Position numbers and translations under genes: made by a program. The notes beneath the pieces are model-generated. The model saw nothing but the letters and a program-made list of their open reading frames with translations, was not told the DNA's origin and did no database searches. A DNA stretch of 64,000 nucleotides from Castor canadensis (taxonomy: Eukaryota; Chordata; Mammalia; Rodentia; Castoridae): contig NC_133397.1 in the NCBI RefSeq assembly GCF_047511655.1, positions 41,492,001-41,556,000 of the forward strand. Reading direction: 5' to 3'. Positions 21,977 through 33,181 of the stretch are shown here, piece after piece. Each line of letters begins with the position of its first letter. Positions within the stretch are counted from its first letter, which is position 1.

Positions 21977-24276
21977 AGGAACAATTTTTTTTATTGTTTT
22001 ATTATTCATATGTGCATACAAGGCTTGGGTCATTTCTCCCCACTGCCCACACCCCCTCCCTTGCCACCCACTCCGCCCCCTCCCTCTCCCCCCACCCCCT
22101 CAATACCAGCAGAAACTATTTTGCCCTTATCTCTAATTTTGTTGAAGAGAGAGTATAAGCAATAATAGGAAGGAACAAGGGTTTTTGCTGCTTGAGATAA
22201 GGATAGCTATACAGGGAGTTGACTCACATTAATTTCCTGTGTGTGTGTGTTACCTTCTAGGTTAATTCTTTTTGATCTAACCTTTTCTCTAGTTCCTGGT
22301 CCCCTTCTCCTATTGGCCTCAGTTGCTTTTAAGGTATCTGCTTTAGTTTCTCTGTGTTAAGGGCAACAAATGCTAGCTAATTTTTTAGGTGTCTTACCTA
22401 TCCTCACCCCTCCCTTGTGTGCTCTCGCTTTTATCATGTGCTCAAAGTCCAATCCCCTTGTTGTGTTTGCCCTTGATCTAATGTCCACATATGAGGGAGA
22501 ACATACGATTTTTGGTCTTTTGGGCCAGGCTAACCTCACTCAGAATGATGTTCTCCAATTCCATCCATTTACCAGCGAATGATAACATTTCGTTCTTCTT
22601 CATGGCTGCATAAAATTCCATTGTGTATAGATACCACATTTTCTTGATCCATTCGTCAGTGCTGGGGCATCTTGGCTGTTTCCATAACTTGGCTATTGTG
22701 AATAGTGCCGCAATAAACATGGGTGTGCAGGTGCCTCTGGAGTAACCTGTGTCACAGTCTTTTGGGTATATCCCCAAGAGTGGTATTGCTGCATCAAATG
22801 GTAGATCCATGTTTAGCTTTTTAAGTAGCCTCCAATTTTTTTTCCAGAGTGGTTGTACTAGTTTATATTCCCACCAACAGTGTTGAGGGTTCCTTTTTCC
22901 CCACATCCTTGCCAACACCTGTTGTTGGTGGTGTTGCTAATGATGGCTATTCTAACAGGGGTGAGGTGGAATCTCAGTATGGTATTAATTTGCATTTCCT
23001 TTATTGCTAGAGATGGTGAGCATTTTTTCATGTGTTTTTTGGCCATTTGAATTTCTTCTTTTGAGAAAGTTCTGTTTAGTTCACTTGCCCATTTCTTTAT
23101 TGGTTCATTAGTTTTGGGATAATTTAGTTTTTTAAGTTCCCTATATATTCTGGTTATCAGTCCTTTGTCTGCTGTGTAGCTTGCAAATATTTTCTCCCAC
23201 TCTGTGGGTGTTCTCTTCAGTTTAGAGACCATTTCTTTTGATGAACAGAAGCTTTTTAGTTTTATGAGGTCCCATTTATCTATGCTATCTCTTAGTTGCT
23301 GTGCTGCTGGGGTTTCATTGAGAAAGTTCTTACCTATACCTACTAACTCCAGAGTACTTCCTACTCTTTCCTGTATCAACTTTAGAGTTTGTGGTCTGAT
23401 AGTAAGATCCTTGATCCATTTTGAGTTAATCTTGGTATAGGGTGATATACATGGATCTAGTTTCAGTTTTTTGCAGACTGCTAACCAGTTTTCCCAGCAG
23501 TTTTTGTTGAAGAGGCTGCTATTTCTCCATTGTATATTTTTAGCTCCTTTGTCAAAGACAAGTTGGTTATAGTTGTGTGGCTTCATATCTGGGTCCTCTA
23601 TTCTGTTCTACTGGTTTACATGTCTGTTTTTGTGCCAGTACCATGCTGTTTTTATTGTTACTGCTTTGTAATATAGTTTGAAGTCAGGTATCGTGATACC
23701 TCCAGCATTGTTCTTTTGACTGAGTATTGCCTTGGCTATTCATGTCCTCTTGTGTTTCCATATAAATTTAACAGTAGATTTTTCAATCTCTTTTATGAAT
23801 GTCATTGGAATTTTGATGGGAATTGCATTAAACATGTAGATTACTTTTGGGAGTATCGACATTTTTGCTATGTTGATTCTACCAATCCATGAGAATGGGA
23901 GATCTCTCCACTTTCTATAGTCTTCCTCAGTCTCTTTCTTCAGAAGTTTATAGTTTTCCTCGTAGAGGTCATTCACATCTTTTGTTAGGTTTACACCTAG
24001 GTATTTGATTTTTTTTTTGAGTCTATTGTAAATGGAATTGTTTTCATACATTCTTTTTCAGTTTGCTCATTGTTAGTGTATAGAAATGCTAATGATTTTT
24101 CTATGTTTATTTCATATCCTGCTACCTTGCTGTAGCTATTGATGATGTCTAGAAGCTTCTGAGTAGAGTTTTTTGGGTCTTTAAGGTATAGGATCATGTC
24201 CTCTGCAAATAGGGATATTTTGACAGTTTCTTTACCTATTTGTATTCCTTTTATTCCTTCTTCTAGGAACAGTTTT
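21977..24276 (-). mobile_element. 5'-truncated L1, 2.3 kb, C-terminal half of ORF2 plus 3' UTR
   Basis: Antisense to FOXN2. Target-site duplications aggaacaatttt (21977-21988) and aggaacagtttt (24265-24276) bound a body of 2,276 bases. Reading right to left are the post-catalytic part of the reverse transcriptase domain (24197-23740), the long C-terminal domain (23586-22858), the cysteine-bearing end (22918-22478), then the 3' UTR with a C-rich tract at 22040-22100. The frame is broken by a shift near 24000-24050, a stop between 23740 and 23586, and a shift near 22860-22918. The catalytic YADD region and endonuclease are absent, so the copy is dead. Confidence 0.95.
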
Positions 24277-24355
24277 AGTGACAGAAAATTTGACCATTGT
24301 ATGCCTTATAAAATGGTGACTGTCAGCACAACTATTTATAACAACAATCACATCT

Positions 24356-24456
24356 GGGCTGGTGGAGTGGCTCAAGTGGTAGAGTACCTGTCTCGTAAGC
24401 ATGAGGCCATGAGTTCAAACCCAAGTAGTGCTTCCCCCCCCCCCCGAAAAAAGGAA
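24356..24456 (+). mobile_element. ID-type SINE monomer (right-part type)
   Basis: gggctggtggagtggctcaa through ccatgagttcaaacccaagt and a C-run/A tail. It lies 80 bases right of the L1. Confidence 0.88.
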
Positions 24457-25011
24457 AAATGATGACATCCAAAAATAGTTAAGCTGTTTTGAGTTGACTA
24501 TAAAATGCTTCTTTCCTACCTTTATAACTTGTCTATTGGCCATTGCTAGCAGGCTAATGATACTAGATCTTAAAGTTTTAATAACACTTTATAAGAAGGA
24601 AAAAAATGCTTACTTTTGAATTGGGAACACTCAATTCTGAGAATATCTAGAGAATGGTTATTAGAATATAAATATCAGATCCCTTGCTGTAAGCCAGTTT
24701 GGACACTTTATCTACAGTTGTGTTTTGCTTGGCAGGTGATATATTTTCCCCGTTTTGCATTTTTTCCAACATTTGAATATTTGGTACATTTTGCACAAAA
24801 ATTTAGAGTTCTGTTGCTTGAAAAATTGGATACTGGTTTCATATAATAATTGGGAAAAGCTTATATAAAGGAGCTGCCCTCCTTTTAGGCAAGGGCAGTC
24901 TCCATCATTCTCTGTCTTATACCTACCCAAGTTTACACATTTGTTGTTTACCAGGCCGTTGTTGGCATTTGAACTGCCTACTTAGTACTGTATTTTATGA
25001 TGGGCCTTTTT
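24457..25011. other. FOXN2: Intronic, no gene recognised
   Basis: AT-rich unique sequence. The short frame at 24616-24846 has no recognisable domain. Confidence 0.45.
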
Positions 25012-25100
25012 CTTTTTCTTCTTTTTGGTGATACTGGGATTTGAACTCAGGGCGTTACTCTTGCTAGGCAGGCATTGTTACTTGAGCCATGCCCCCAGCC
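25012..25100 (-). mobile_element. ID-type SINE
   Basis: ggtgatactgggatttgaac..cttgagccatgcccccagcc. Confidence 0.88.
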
Positions 25101-25649
25101 ATATGAAATATTTTGGTCTTTGAAAGATGATTCTGTTGCTATCTGAGAGAATGGATTAGAGAAATATGAGAAGGGCCTAGTTAGAATGTTTATGCAGTAG
25201 AGCAGCAGGTGAGATGCCCTTTTCTTCTGAACTCCTTGTATATACTTAGTACCTTTCTCAAAGTACTTTATATGTATATCTTCCTATTACAGTCATATCC
25301 GTTCCTTATCCTTTCAACTCAGTTGAATACCTCATATATAATATTCACTGGATTATTTTTGAGACTGCTATGTCTGAATGTCTCAAAGATGAGGTTTTTT
25401 TTGACAGTTTTAGAATATCTTTTAACGGAAAAAAATCTTTTGCACATTTTAAGTGTTGCAATTTATTCTAAGAATGAGTAAATGTCAAGTACTTTCAAAA
25501 CATGTATTACATGTGGGAAACATAACAGGTAGGTTGTGATTTTTAATTCATCATCCTGTTTGTCAAACATTAGGATTAAACATTGTGGGAAATTTTGGTC
25601 CCTTGGTTTGCTTTGTGATTTTTTAAATCTATTTGAAAGATTATTCCAA
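25101..25649. other. FOXN2: Intronic, nothing recognised
   Basis: AT-rich sequence without repeat signatures I can name. Confidence 0.45.
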
Positions 25650-25736
25650 GGGCTGGGGGCATGGCTTAAGTGGTAGTACTCCTCAGTAGCAGGCTCAAGG
25701 TCCTGGTTTCAAATCCTAGTTCCACACACACAAAAA
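25650..25736 (+). mobile_element. ID-type SINE
   Basis: gggctgggggcatggcttaa..ctggtttcaaatcctagttc with a CACA/A tail. Confidence 0.88.
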
Positions 25737-25739
25737 GAT

Positions 25740-25942
25740 TACTCCAAAAGGTTTTATTACACTGTTTATTATAAAATCAGATGTAGATACAGAAAACTAC
25801 ATAAAACAAATATATAGCTTAATGAAATTGTAAGGCCAGCACCTATTTAATAGTTCTCCTAAGGAATAGAATTTGCCAGCTACTTTGGAAGCCCTTCCAG
25901 GTACCATTTCCCATTCATAATTTTCTTCCCTCTAAAAGTGAC
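25740..25942 (+). repeat. Ancient L1-type 3' UTR fragment
   Basis: ataaaacaaatatatagctt..aaggaatagaatttgccagc..gaagcccttccaggtacc..aaagtgaccactg follows an old L1 3' region in order. Confidence 0.5.
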
Positions 25943-25944
25943 CA

Positions 25945-26029
25945 CTGGTTGGGAATGTAGCTTGCCTAGCATGTGCAAGGTCCTGGGTTCAGGCTCTAGC
26001 ACTACCAAAAACAAAAAACCCAAAACAAA
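25945..26029 (+). mobile_element. ID-type SINE, A-box side shortened
   Basis: ggttgggaatgtagcttgcc..aaggtcctgggttcaggctc, with a CAAAA tail. Confidence 0.8.
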
Positions 26030-26045
26030 AAGAGGTTAATGGGTG

Positions 26046-26125
26046 CAGTATGTTGCACAGGCTGTCTTCATATTTGCAATCCTCTTGCCTTGGTCTCCCT
26101 AATTGCTAGGATTATAGGTGTTGGA
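26046..26125 (-). mobile_element. B1 fragment
   Basis: gttgcacaggctgtcttcat..ttgctaggattataggtgtt. Confidence 0.65.
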
Positions 26126-26621
26126 CTTTTTTTGAAAATAATTTTAAGTTTTTTGTTTTATTAAGTATATAACCCTAGTTAATACAGTCAGCCTGCTTGC
26201 TTGCTGGTGCTCTTGTAACACTCTTGCTCTTTTTCTCTCCCCGATCTTCCATCATACCCCCTTTGTTTATGATTGTTAAATTTTCTTCCTTTTCACCTTG
26301 TCTTTTTCTTGAGGCTCTTTCTAAAATGTTTACTTTTTCTTGTGATTCCTTAACATAAGTCTTCATTTCCGGAACCATTTTTTCCCTTTTATCTCAAATT
26401 CTCTCTTGAACTCTGCCACCTCATTTCTGATTTTTCTGATCCTTTTCTGATTCTTACTGTTTTTCTTTCATGGCTTATATAATTTTTTTAGTTTATTTTG
26501 AAATAGCGCATTTTTGTTTGTGAGCAATTCTTTCAGGTATTCTTTTATTTCTGTAGGGATGTAATTTTATCCTTTTTTAAAAATTGTAACTTCTTATGGG
26601 ATTCAGCATCACTACTGCAGT

Positions 26622-26752
26622 GTTTTTTTGTGTGTTTTGTTTTTTGAAATAGAGTCTTGCATATGATTTGCCCTGGCTGGCTCCAAACCATGATCCTCCT
26701 GATCTGCTTCCTGAGTTGTGAGGATTATAGTTGTGAGCACCAGCGCCCAGCT
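26622..26752 (-). mobile_element. B1-like SINE monomer
   Basis: T-rich start, gaaatagagtcttgcatatg..gtgaggattatagttgtgag. Confidence 0.82.
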
Positions 26753-26888
26753 CTACTCCAGTCATTTCTAATATGCAATTAGTTTTTCTAAACTTCCAGG
26801 AAGAAGCAGTCCAGATAGTTTTTCTAACTTCACAAAGATCTTGCCTCTTGTTTTTTGTGCAGCCTCAAAAAATTAATGGTAGGTAGAC

Positions 26889-26984
26889 TGGAAAAGTATG
26901 GCTCAAGCAGTAGAGCACCTGCTTTGGAAGTGAAAAGTCCTGTGTTCAAACCCCAGTCCCACTAAAAAAAGAAAAAGAAAAAAA
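26889..26984 (+). mobile_element. ID-type SINE
   Basis: agtatggctcaagcagtaga..ctgtgttcaaaccccagtcc, with a GAAAA tail. Confidence 0.88.
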
Positions 26985-27581
26985 GATGGTGGATGCCTTT
27001 CTGAGATTTCCTGGCTTTGTTCTGGGCACTACTTCTTTCTCTTCTGTTCCTCCTCTCATGTTCCAGTTCCCCCAGACATGGGTCTCCACACCCTGCTTGT
27101 TCCTGACATTTCTATCTGGACCATTTCTTTTCTTGTGTGCTTCTTTTGCTCAGTTTTGTTTTCATTCACAACACTTTGTGCTAAGCGTGTGGCTCTGTCT
27201 TAGAAAAGAGCCCCAAGGGTCAGTTTCAGTAGTTCAGATGGACTAAGCTTTATATGCCTTACTGTGGACTCCAACTATTGGAGTAGGTTTACCTTCTGTT
27301 CACAGATTGTTTCTGTTGGTGCTTTCTGGTGAATACCTGCTGGTTGTTTTGTCACCTCATTGATTTTCTCTGCTTTCTCCCACTTAGACATTGATAGGAA
27401 ACAAGATAGTGACTGTTGTTTCAGTCCCTTTTATTTTAGGTTTTGTTGTGAGACTTCGTTGTTTTAAATGGTTTATGAGTTTTGAATTTTGCTATTTAGT
27501 TGCTCCATTTTTATATGATGATTCATGAGGAATCAAAAGTTTACTGCCACTGTTGCTGCCATCTTCCCATAATCTTCTCTA

Positions 27582-27830
27582 GGATAGTTTTAATTTTAAT
27601 TTTTTTTTGGTGGGACTGGGGTTTGAACTCAGGTTCACACTTGCAAAGCAGGCATTCTACTGCTTGAGCCACACCTCCAGTCCATTTTGTTCTGGTTATT
27701 TTGGAGATGGGGGTCTCTCAAACTATTTGCCCAGTCTGTCCTGGAACTGCGTTCCTACCAATTCCAGACTCCCAAGTAGCTCAAATTACAGGTGTGAGCC
27801 ACTGTTGCCCAACTGGATAATTTTAATTTT
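27582..27830 (-). mobile_element. B1-dID-type dimeric SINE with a 16-bp target-site duplication
   Basis: ggatagttttaatttt (27582-27597) and ggataattttaatttt (27815-27830) flank a full antisense dimer. Confidence 0.93.
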
Positions 27831-28165
27831 GGGAGTAGCCATGTAATTTCTTAAAATCTTGTCTAAGCCTTAACTTTTTCATTTACTCTAAAATTATTAT
27901 CACTTAAATTTGTTCACTATTATTTCAGATCAAAAAATTCTGAATTTGTTTTTCTCTATTTCCAGCACTTAATCTATTAAGGATTCTTGGATAACATGTA
28001 AGGGTTATGGGATTACTTTTGCAAATATACAGTATTATTTCCTTGACATCGAATGACCTACCCCTTTCCAGTAAAGTTTTGGAGAAAGAATTGGGTTGAT
28101 AGATTAATATTGATTAGTTACAGTCTTGGGAGCTTACTGTTGATTTTTATTTGAAGATTATGTGT
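27831..28165. other. FOXN2: Intronic, nothing recognised
   Basis: AT-rich unique sequence. Confidence 0.45.
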
Positions 28166-28166
28166 T

Positions 28167-28290
28167 AGGCATGCTTGCACATATTCCCAGCTACTTGGGA
28201 GGCTGAGGCAGGAGAATCACTTGAGCTCAGGACTTGGAGGCCAGCCAGAGCAATATAATGGGAATCTGTCTTAAAAAAAAAAAAAAAAAA
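28167..28290 (+). mobile_element. B1-like SINE monomer
   Basis: gcatgcttgcacatattccc..gaggctgaggcaggagaatc, A18 tail. Confidence 0.88.
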
Positions 28291-28589
28291 GAAGAAGGAT
28301 AATAATCTAGAAATCTGAATTAAATGGTCACAGAGCTAATGGGAAATTCTCTTCAGACTTAAAAGAACAAAAAGATTAATTCATTTGTATAAGGTAACAC
28401 TGTTTAACAAGTCAAATGCTTACTGTTTATTAGTAAGGGAATAGGAACTAACTTTCCTCAAGGGGTAAGAGATTGGGTGAGGTGGATTTATAGTCATAAT
28501 GAAGATTTATCAGTGCTGTATTAATATTAATAAATTCGTTCTTTTTTAATACATTTTTTCATTAGTAGTACTTGATTCAAGTGAATTTA

Positions 28590-28714
28590 TTGAGAAGTGG
28601 TAGTGTACGCTTGTAATCCCAGCTCTTGAAGGCCGAGACAAGAAGATTCTCAAGTTTCAGGCTAACCTGGGCTACAACATAGTGAAACCTTGTCTTTAAA
28701 AAAAAAAAAAAAAA
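28590..28714 (+). mobile_element. B1-like SINE monomer
   Basis: agtggtagtgtacgcttgta..cctgggctacaacatagtga, A17 tail. Confidence 0.88.
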
Positions 28715-29222
28715 GTTTGGTCCAAATACGACTTAGGGGAGACAGAAATTTAGGAAATGAAAAGATCAGAAAAACAAAATGGGAAACAGTACCAAGCACA
28801 GTATTCTGTGCTTGAATAGTTAATTGTTCAGTAAATACTTTAGAGAATATCCTATTTCATCCTTCAACTTCCTGCTTCATGGATCTTGATTAAAATGTCT
28901 CCTTTGTTTAGTTAAAACAAAACTTAATGTGGTATAATTTGACTGTAGTTTTCCCTTAGCACTCTAGTTTGGCAGCAAGTTAAAGTCAGGTGTACTTGGT
29001 TTAAGTACCCTGCTTTAGGGATGTTGAGTCTATTGTTTTCTGTTTTTCTCTGGTTAACAATCTGACTTGGTCTGGATTAGTACCTTATAAGGTATGGAAC
29101 TTTAGTACTTATAAAATGATCTCATGTCTATTGTTTCTTTTTGAGCTTTGTACACAAATAGCTACTACAGTAAAAAGAGGACATAGTAGGAGAGATATAA
29201 AAATCCCTAATAGAAGAATTTG
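28715..29222. other. FOXN2: Intronic, nothing recognised
   Basis: AT-rich unique sequence. Confidence 0.45.
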
Positions 29223-29512
29223 GGGAGCCAGGTGACAGTGTTTCATACCTGTAATTCTAGCTACTTGGGAGGCATAATCAGGATGATTGCTGTTTTGAGG
29301 CCAGCCCAGGCAAAAAAGATTTTAGCTAAGCAGGAGGCAGAGATCTGGAGGATTGTGGTTCAAAGTCAGCCTCAGGCAAATAGTTCCAGAGACTGTATCT
29401 CGAAAATACCCAACACAAAAAAGGGCTGGAAGAGTGGCTTAAGTGGCAGAGAGCCTGCTTAGCAAGAATGAGACCCTGAGTTCCAACCCCAGTACTGCCA
29501 AAAAAAGAAAAG
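29223..29512 (+). mobile_element. B1-dID-type SINE with its left part partly duplicated
   Basis: Two successive B1-like segments (29230-29325 and 29330-29415), each containing a caggag/caggat..ggaggccagcc-like core, precede one ID part (gggctggaagagtggcttaa) and the A-rich tail. Confidence 0.82.
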
Positions 29513-29789
29513 TTGGGGTAGGAATTATTTGGAAAAGCTGTCATTAAATTAGGCTTTAAATAATAGGAGTTTGACTTAAAGATGGTAGGGAAGGTAGACA
29601 ATCTAGTTGTTAGAAAGCAGGAACTGTGCACAGAGAAATGCACAGGAAGTATTTGAATAGGATTAGTATCATTTGAACTATAATGGCAGAACATTAGCTT
29701 GAGGATGTAGATATTGATGACAGTATGTACTTTTTTCGACCTTTTGTACTTAGTGAAGTAATCTAGGCAGGATAGCACTTAGTGCAGTA

Positions 29790-29925
29790 ATGGAGAGTGA
29801 GCTCTGGAGTCGTACTTAAAGTTTGGTGCATGCCATTTAATCCCTTTGTATCTGTTTCCAAATATAAAGTAGTTTTAGTAATAGCAATTATCTGGTAGGT
29901 TATGAAGATTTAGAGTTAATACTAG
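29790..29925 (+). repeat. MIR fragment
   Basis: gagctctggagtcgtactta..tgccatttaatccctttgta..taggttatgaagatttagag follows MIR order. Confidence 0.6.
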
Positions 29926-30107
29926 TAAAGCTGTTAAAATGATACCTGTTATCAATAAGCATTTATTAAGTGCTTTTTTATTCCTGTGTTCCTGTGTGTA
30001 CGTGCATGTGTGTAATATATGCACACATCTAGGAATTGTACATGTTGGAAATGTAGGTCTAACTTGTATGTATCCACAGGAAAGTTAGTAATACTTGAAT
30101 TTTCGGT

Positions 30108-30208
30108 TTTTTTGCTACAGCATCTTGGTATGTATTCCAGGCTGGCCGAAAACTCTCAATTCTTATGCCTCAGTCTTCTGAGTACTGGGATTACAGGTGT
30201 GCATCACC
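30108..30208 (-). mobile_element. B1 fragment
   Basis: tttgctacagcatcttggta..ctgggattacaggtgtgcat. Confidence 0.75.
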
Positions 30209-30539
30209 TGAATTGCAATTTTGATTAGTATTTAGATTATTGTACTAAAGGTCAATCATCTGACTTTACAGACATCCAAGTTACATAGTAGCAGAGCTAG
30301 AACCAAGATCTATCAGACGATAAAACAATGAGCTTTGCCCTTTCAGAGCTTTTGGCCTCCCAGGAAAGGTATGTATTAAACCATTTTGGGTGTGGTAAAT
30401 ATTATAAAATATATAGGGTACTGTGGGAGAATGGAACTGGAGACTTTCCCTAGTCTGGAATATTAGAGAATTCTTAAGATTTTTAAGCTGAGATGTGAAT
30501 GATAAATAGCAGTTAGCCAGGGCGAAGTGGAATGAATAG

Positions 30540-30770
30540 TTATAAAGGCTTTGAGGGAGGAAAGAACATGGCTTATGCAGACATCTCAAGTGTAGAGAAC
30601 AAGTGAAACGGTGGTAAAAGATGTAGCTGGAGAGGTTAGACAGAGCTAAATCATCAGGGTCTACACCATGTTAGAGATTTTGACCTAAGGGTATCCTTGA
30701 TGGATTAAGCAGGAAAGGGACATTGCCATATTTGTATACTATAAGATCACATTAGATGTGTTATGAACAA
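30540..30770 (+). repeat. Ancient L2/MIR-class repeat
   Basis: gctttgagggaggaaagaac..ccatgttagagattttgacc..gcaggaaagggacattgcca resembles the family at 3540-3860. Confidence 0.35.
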
Positions 30771-31396
30771 ATCAAGGTGTGAATGTAGAAAAACTTCATT
30801 TAGAGAAATATTGTGAGAGCACACTGTGTTTGGATTTCCATTTATAAATTTCTATTATAAATAAGTAAACCTGATGCTTCCTTGACTATAGTTGTGACAG
30901 AGAAGATAGAGATGGGTAGGTTTCAGAGATAGTTCAGATTTAACTACTCTAAAATTTATCTCCAGACCAGAACTCTTTCCTGACTGATCATGTATATCCT
31001 AAATGTCTATTCAACTTGGATATTTACCAAGCATTTGAAATTCAACAAGTCAAAACCCAAAAACAAAAAACCCATGGGGGGAAAAAAAAACAAACGAAGT
31101 ACTATAACTCACCTATCTCCAAAAATAAACAAAACAAGAAAAAGAAAACCAGCCATTTTCCTTTACAATATTCCTTATATTATCAAATGGAACTAATATC
31201 CATTCCATTGCTGACCCTACCTACCACTAGTGACCACTTGCCTGCTTGCTGTATGTAGCTGCAGTTGATATAGCCTCTTAAAATTTAGGTCATAGTAGAT
31301 GGAAGTTTATTTAGAAACATAAACGTTTAAGGTTTTGCTTTTTAAAATGCTCTGAAGATACTCTGTTTACTAAAATTAATAATTTTTAGCATAAAT
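30771..31396. other. FOXN2: Intronic, nothing recognised
   Basis: AT-rich, with an A/C-rich stretch near 31040-31150. Confidence 0.45.
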
Positions 31397-31628
31397 GCAT
31401 TTTTTTTTTTGTTTTTTTGGAGGTACTAGGGTTTGAATTCTCGGTCTCAGGCTTGCTAGGCAGGCGCTCTGTCACTTGAGCCACTTGGCCAGCACTTTTT
31501 TATGTTGGTTATTTTTGAGGTAGGGTCTTGTGAACTCTTTGCCTGGGCTGTCTTCAAACTGTGATCCTTCTGATCTCTGCCTCCTGAGTAGTTAGGATTA
31601 TAGATGTGAGCCAGCAGCATCAGGCACA
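31397..31628 (-). mobile_element. B1-dID-type dimeric SINE
   Basis: T-run, ggaggtactagggtttgaat.., B1 part gaggtagggtcttgtgaact..tagatgtgagccagcagcat. Confidence 0.9.
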
Positions 31629-31832
31629 TAAATGTGTTGTTAAGAAAGTGTATGTACAAGGTTCAACCCTACTTAAAATAAATGTAATTCTGTGCTAAAT
31701 TAATTATGCTTTTGTAGTTAGAATTATATAAAATCAGTAAACTGAACCAGTCAGTATCAAGTCCTTAGTTTTATGTTTGCTTAATTTGACCACTATTAAT
31801 AAGTTTCCACTATTAGTAAGTTGCCACTTTTT

Positions 31833-31995
31833 TCTTTTGGCAGCACTGAGGTTTGAACTTGGTGTCTGTTGCTTGCTAAGTAGGTGCTTTACCACTTGAA
31901 AAAATATCTTATGTGTTTTACATTTATTTATTTGGGTGGTACTGGGGTTTGAACTCAGGACTTCGTGCTATTGCTTGAGCCATGCCTCCACCTCA
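31833..31995 (-). mobile_element. Two ID-type SINE copies, the second with a (TTTA)n tail
   Basis: First copy 31833-31900 (ggcagcactgaggtttgaac). Second copy 31921-31995 (ggtggtactggggtttgaac..cttgagccatgcctccacct). Confidence 0.82.
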
Positions 31996-32289
31996 CCATT
32001 ATTAGTAAGCTTTCATTGTCTACCTTTATTAAATTTATTTCTGATAATATATTTTAAAAGCTGATTTTTTTCAGTGGAGCAGTTTAATTGGTTTCAGGAG
32101 ATGTATTGCATGACTATGGCTTATTTTCAGGGTATTGAAATTATATTACAGATAAATTTTGATAATAAAGAGTATCACTTGTGTGTGTTCAAGTGACAGC
32201 CAGATTTATCCTTGTACTGTCAGACATTAAATCTGTGTAGGTTTCTGTAACTTTGCTTCTTTTATACATCTGCAGTGTAGGGTGTTTCT

Positions 32290-32371
32290 TATAGTCCAGC
32301 CTAGATTTAAATTTGCGGTCCTTTCCCAGCCTTCTAAGTGCTGGGATTACAAGTGCTACCTCATCATGCTA
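32290..32371 (-). mobile_element. B1 fragment
   Basis: tccagcctagatttaaattt..aagtgctgggattacaagtg. Confidence 0.65.
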
Positions 32372-32639
32372 ACTTTGCTTTTCTCAAATATAGTAAGCTG
32401 TCAAAAACCATTGGATATTATTTCTAAGTCTACATAGTATAGATATTTCCCATTAGTGGTTAATTTTTTACTTTGATATCTGTATTGTCAAGTTACTTTC
32501 TTTCTTTTACATATTTTTGTTCTGTCATGACATTGATTGCAATTCCAAAATTTAGGAAGGGGGATATTCTAAGCTAGATTTATCTAGAGTTCTAGTAGTC
32601 CTCCCTTTTTGCCTCCCTTCCTTCCTACCTTTCTACCTT

Positions 32640-32722
32640 TCCCAGAAACCTCAAACTTGCAGTCCTCCTGCCTCAGCCTCCTACATGCTGGGATTATAGG
32701 CCTGCACCACCACACCTGGCTT
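32640..32722 (-). mobile_element. B1 fragment
   Basis: cctcaaacttgcagtcctcc..tgctgggattataggcctgc. Confidence 0.75.
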
Positions 32723-32787
32723 TCTGTTATTATATTTATTATCATGTAGGGTAAATTACTGTGTGTTTAGATAAAAGTTTACAAATT

Positions 32788-33008
32788 ATTTTTGGTGGGA
32801 TTGGGGTTTGAACTCAGGGCTTCACGTTTGCAAAGTAGTTGCTCCATCACTTGAGCCTCACCTCCAGTCCATTTTGCTGTAGTTATTTTGGAGATGGGGT
32901 GGGGGGGGGTCTCATGAACTAGTTGCCCCGACTGGCGAACCATGGTCCTCCAGATTTCACCTTCCTAAGTAGCTAGGATTACAGGCATGAGTCACTGGTG
33001 CCCAGCAT
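32788..33008 (-). mobile_element. B1-dID-type dimeric SINE
   Basis: ttggtgggattggggtttga.. then gatggggtgggg and ..ggcatgagtcactggtgccc. Confidence 0.9.
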
Positions 33009-33181
33009 AGTTTACAAATTATTTTATCAACTTAAAAAAATTTACTAAAAATAATCAGAGAAAATAGATTTTACCTAATATAGATCTTTTGTGGTACTGC
33101 TTTTTGAAATCAGTATTTGTATGAAAGGCAGGATTGCTTCTAGGGATTCATTATAAAAAAAACCTGATGAAAAACTGTAAC

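Larger units (their letters stand above)
26130..27569 (-). mobile_element. Ancient L1, 5' UTR and ORF1 start preserved, antisense to FOXN2
   Basis: Read right to left it starts gggaagatggcagcaacagt, the typical start of mammalian L1. It continues through an A-rich 5' UTR to a Lys/Glu-rich ORF1-like stretch (26378-26175). SINEs interrupt it at 26622-26752 and 26889-26984. Diverged far beyond the young L1 lineage in the window; no intact frame. Confidence 0.6.

Noticed and set aside
22478-24197. Open frames of up to 242 codons on the minus strand
   Set aside because: They are broken pieces of L1 ORF2, not a host gene.
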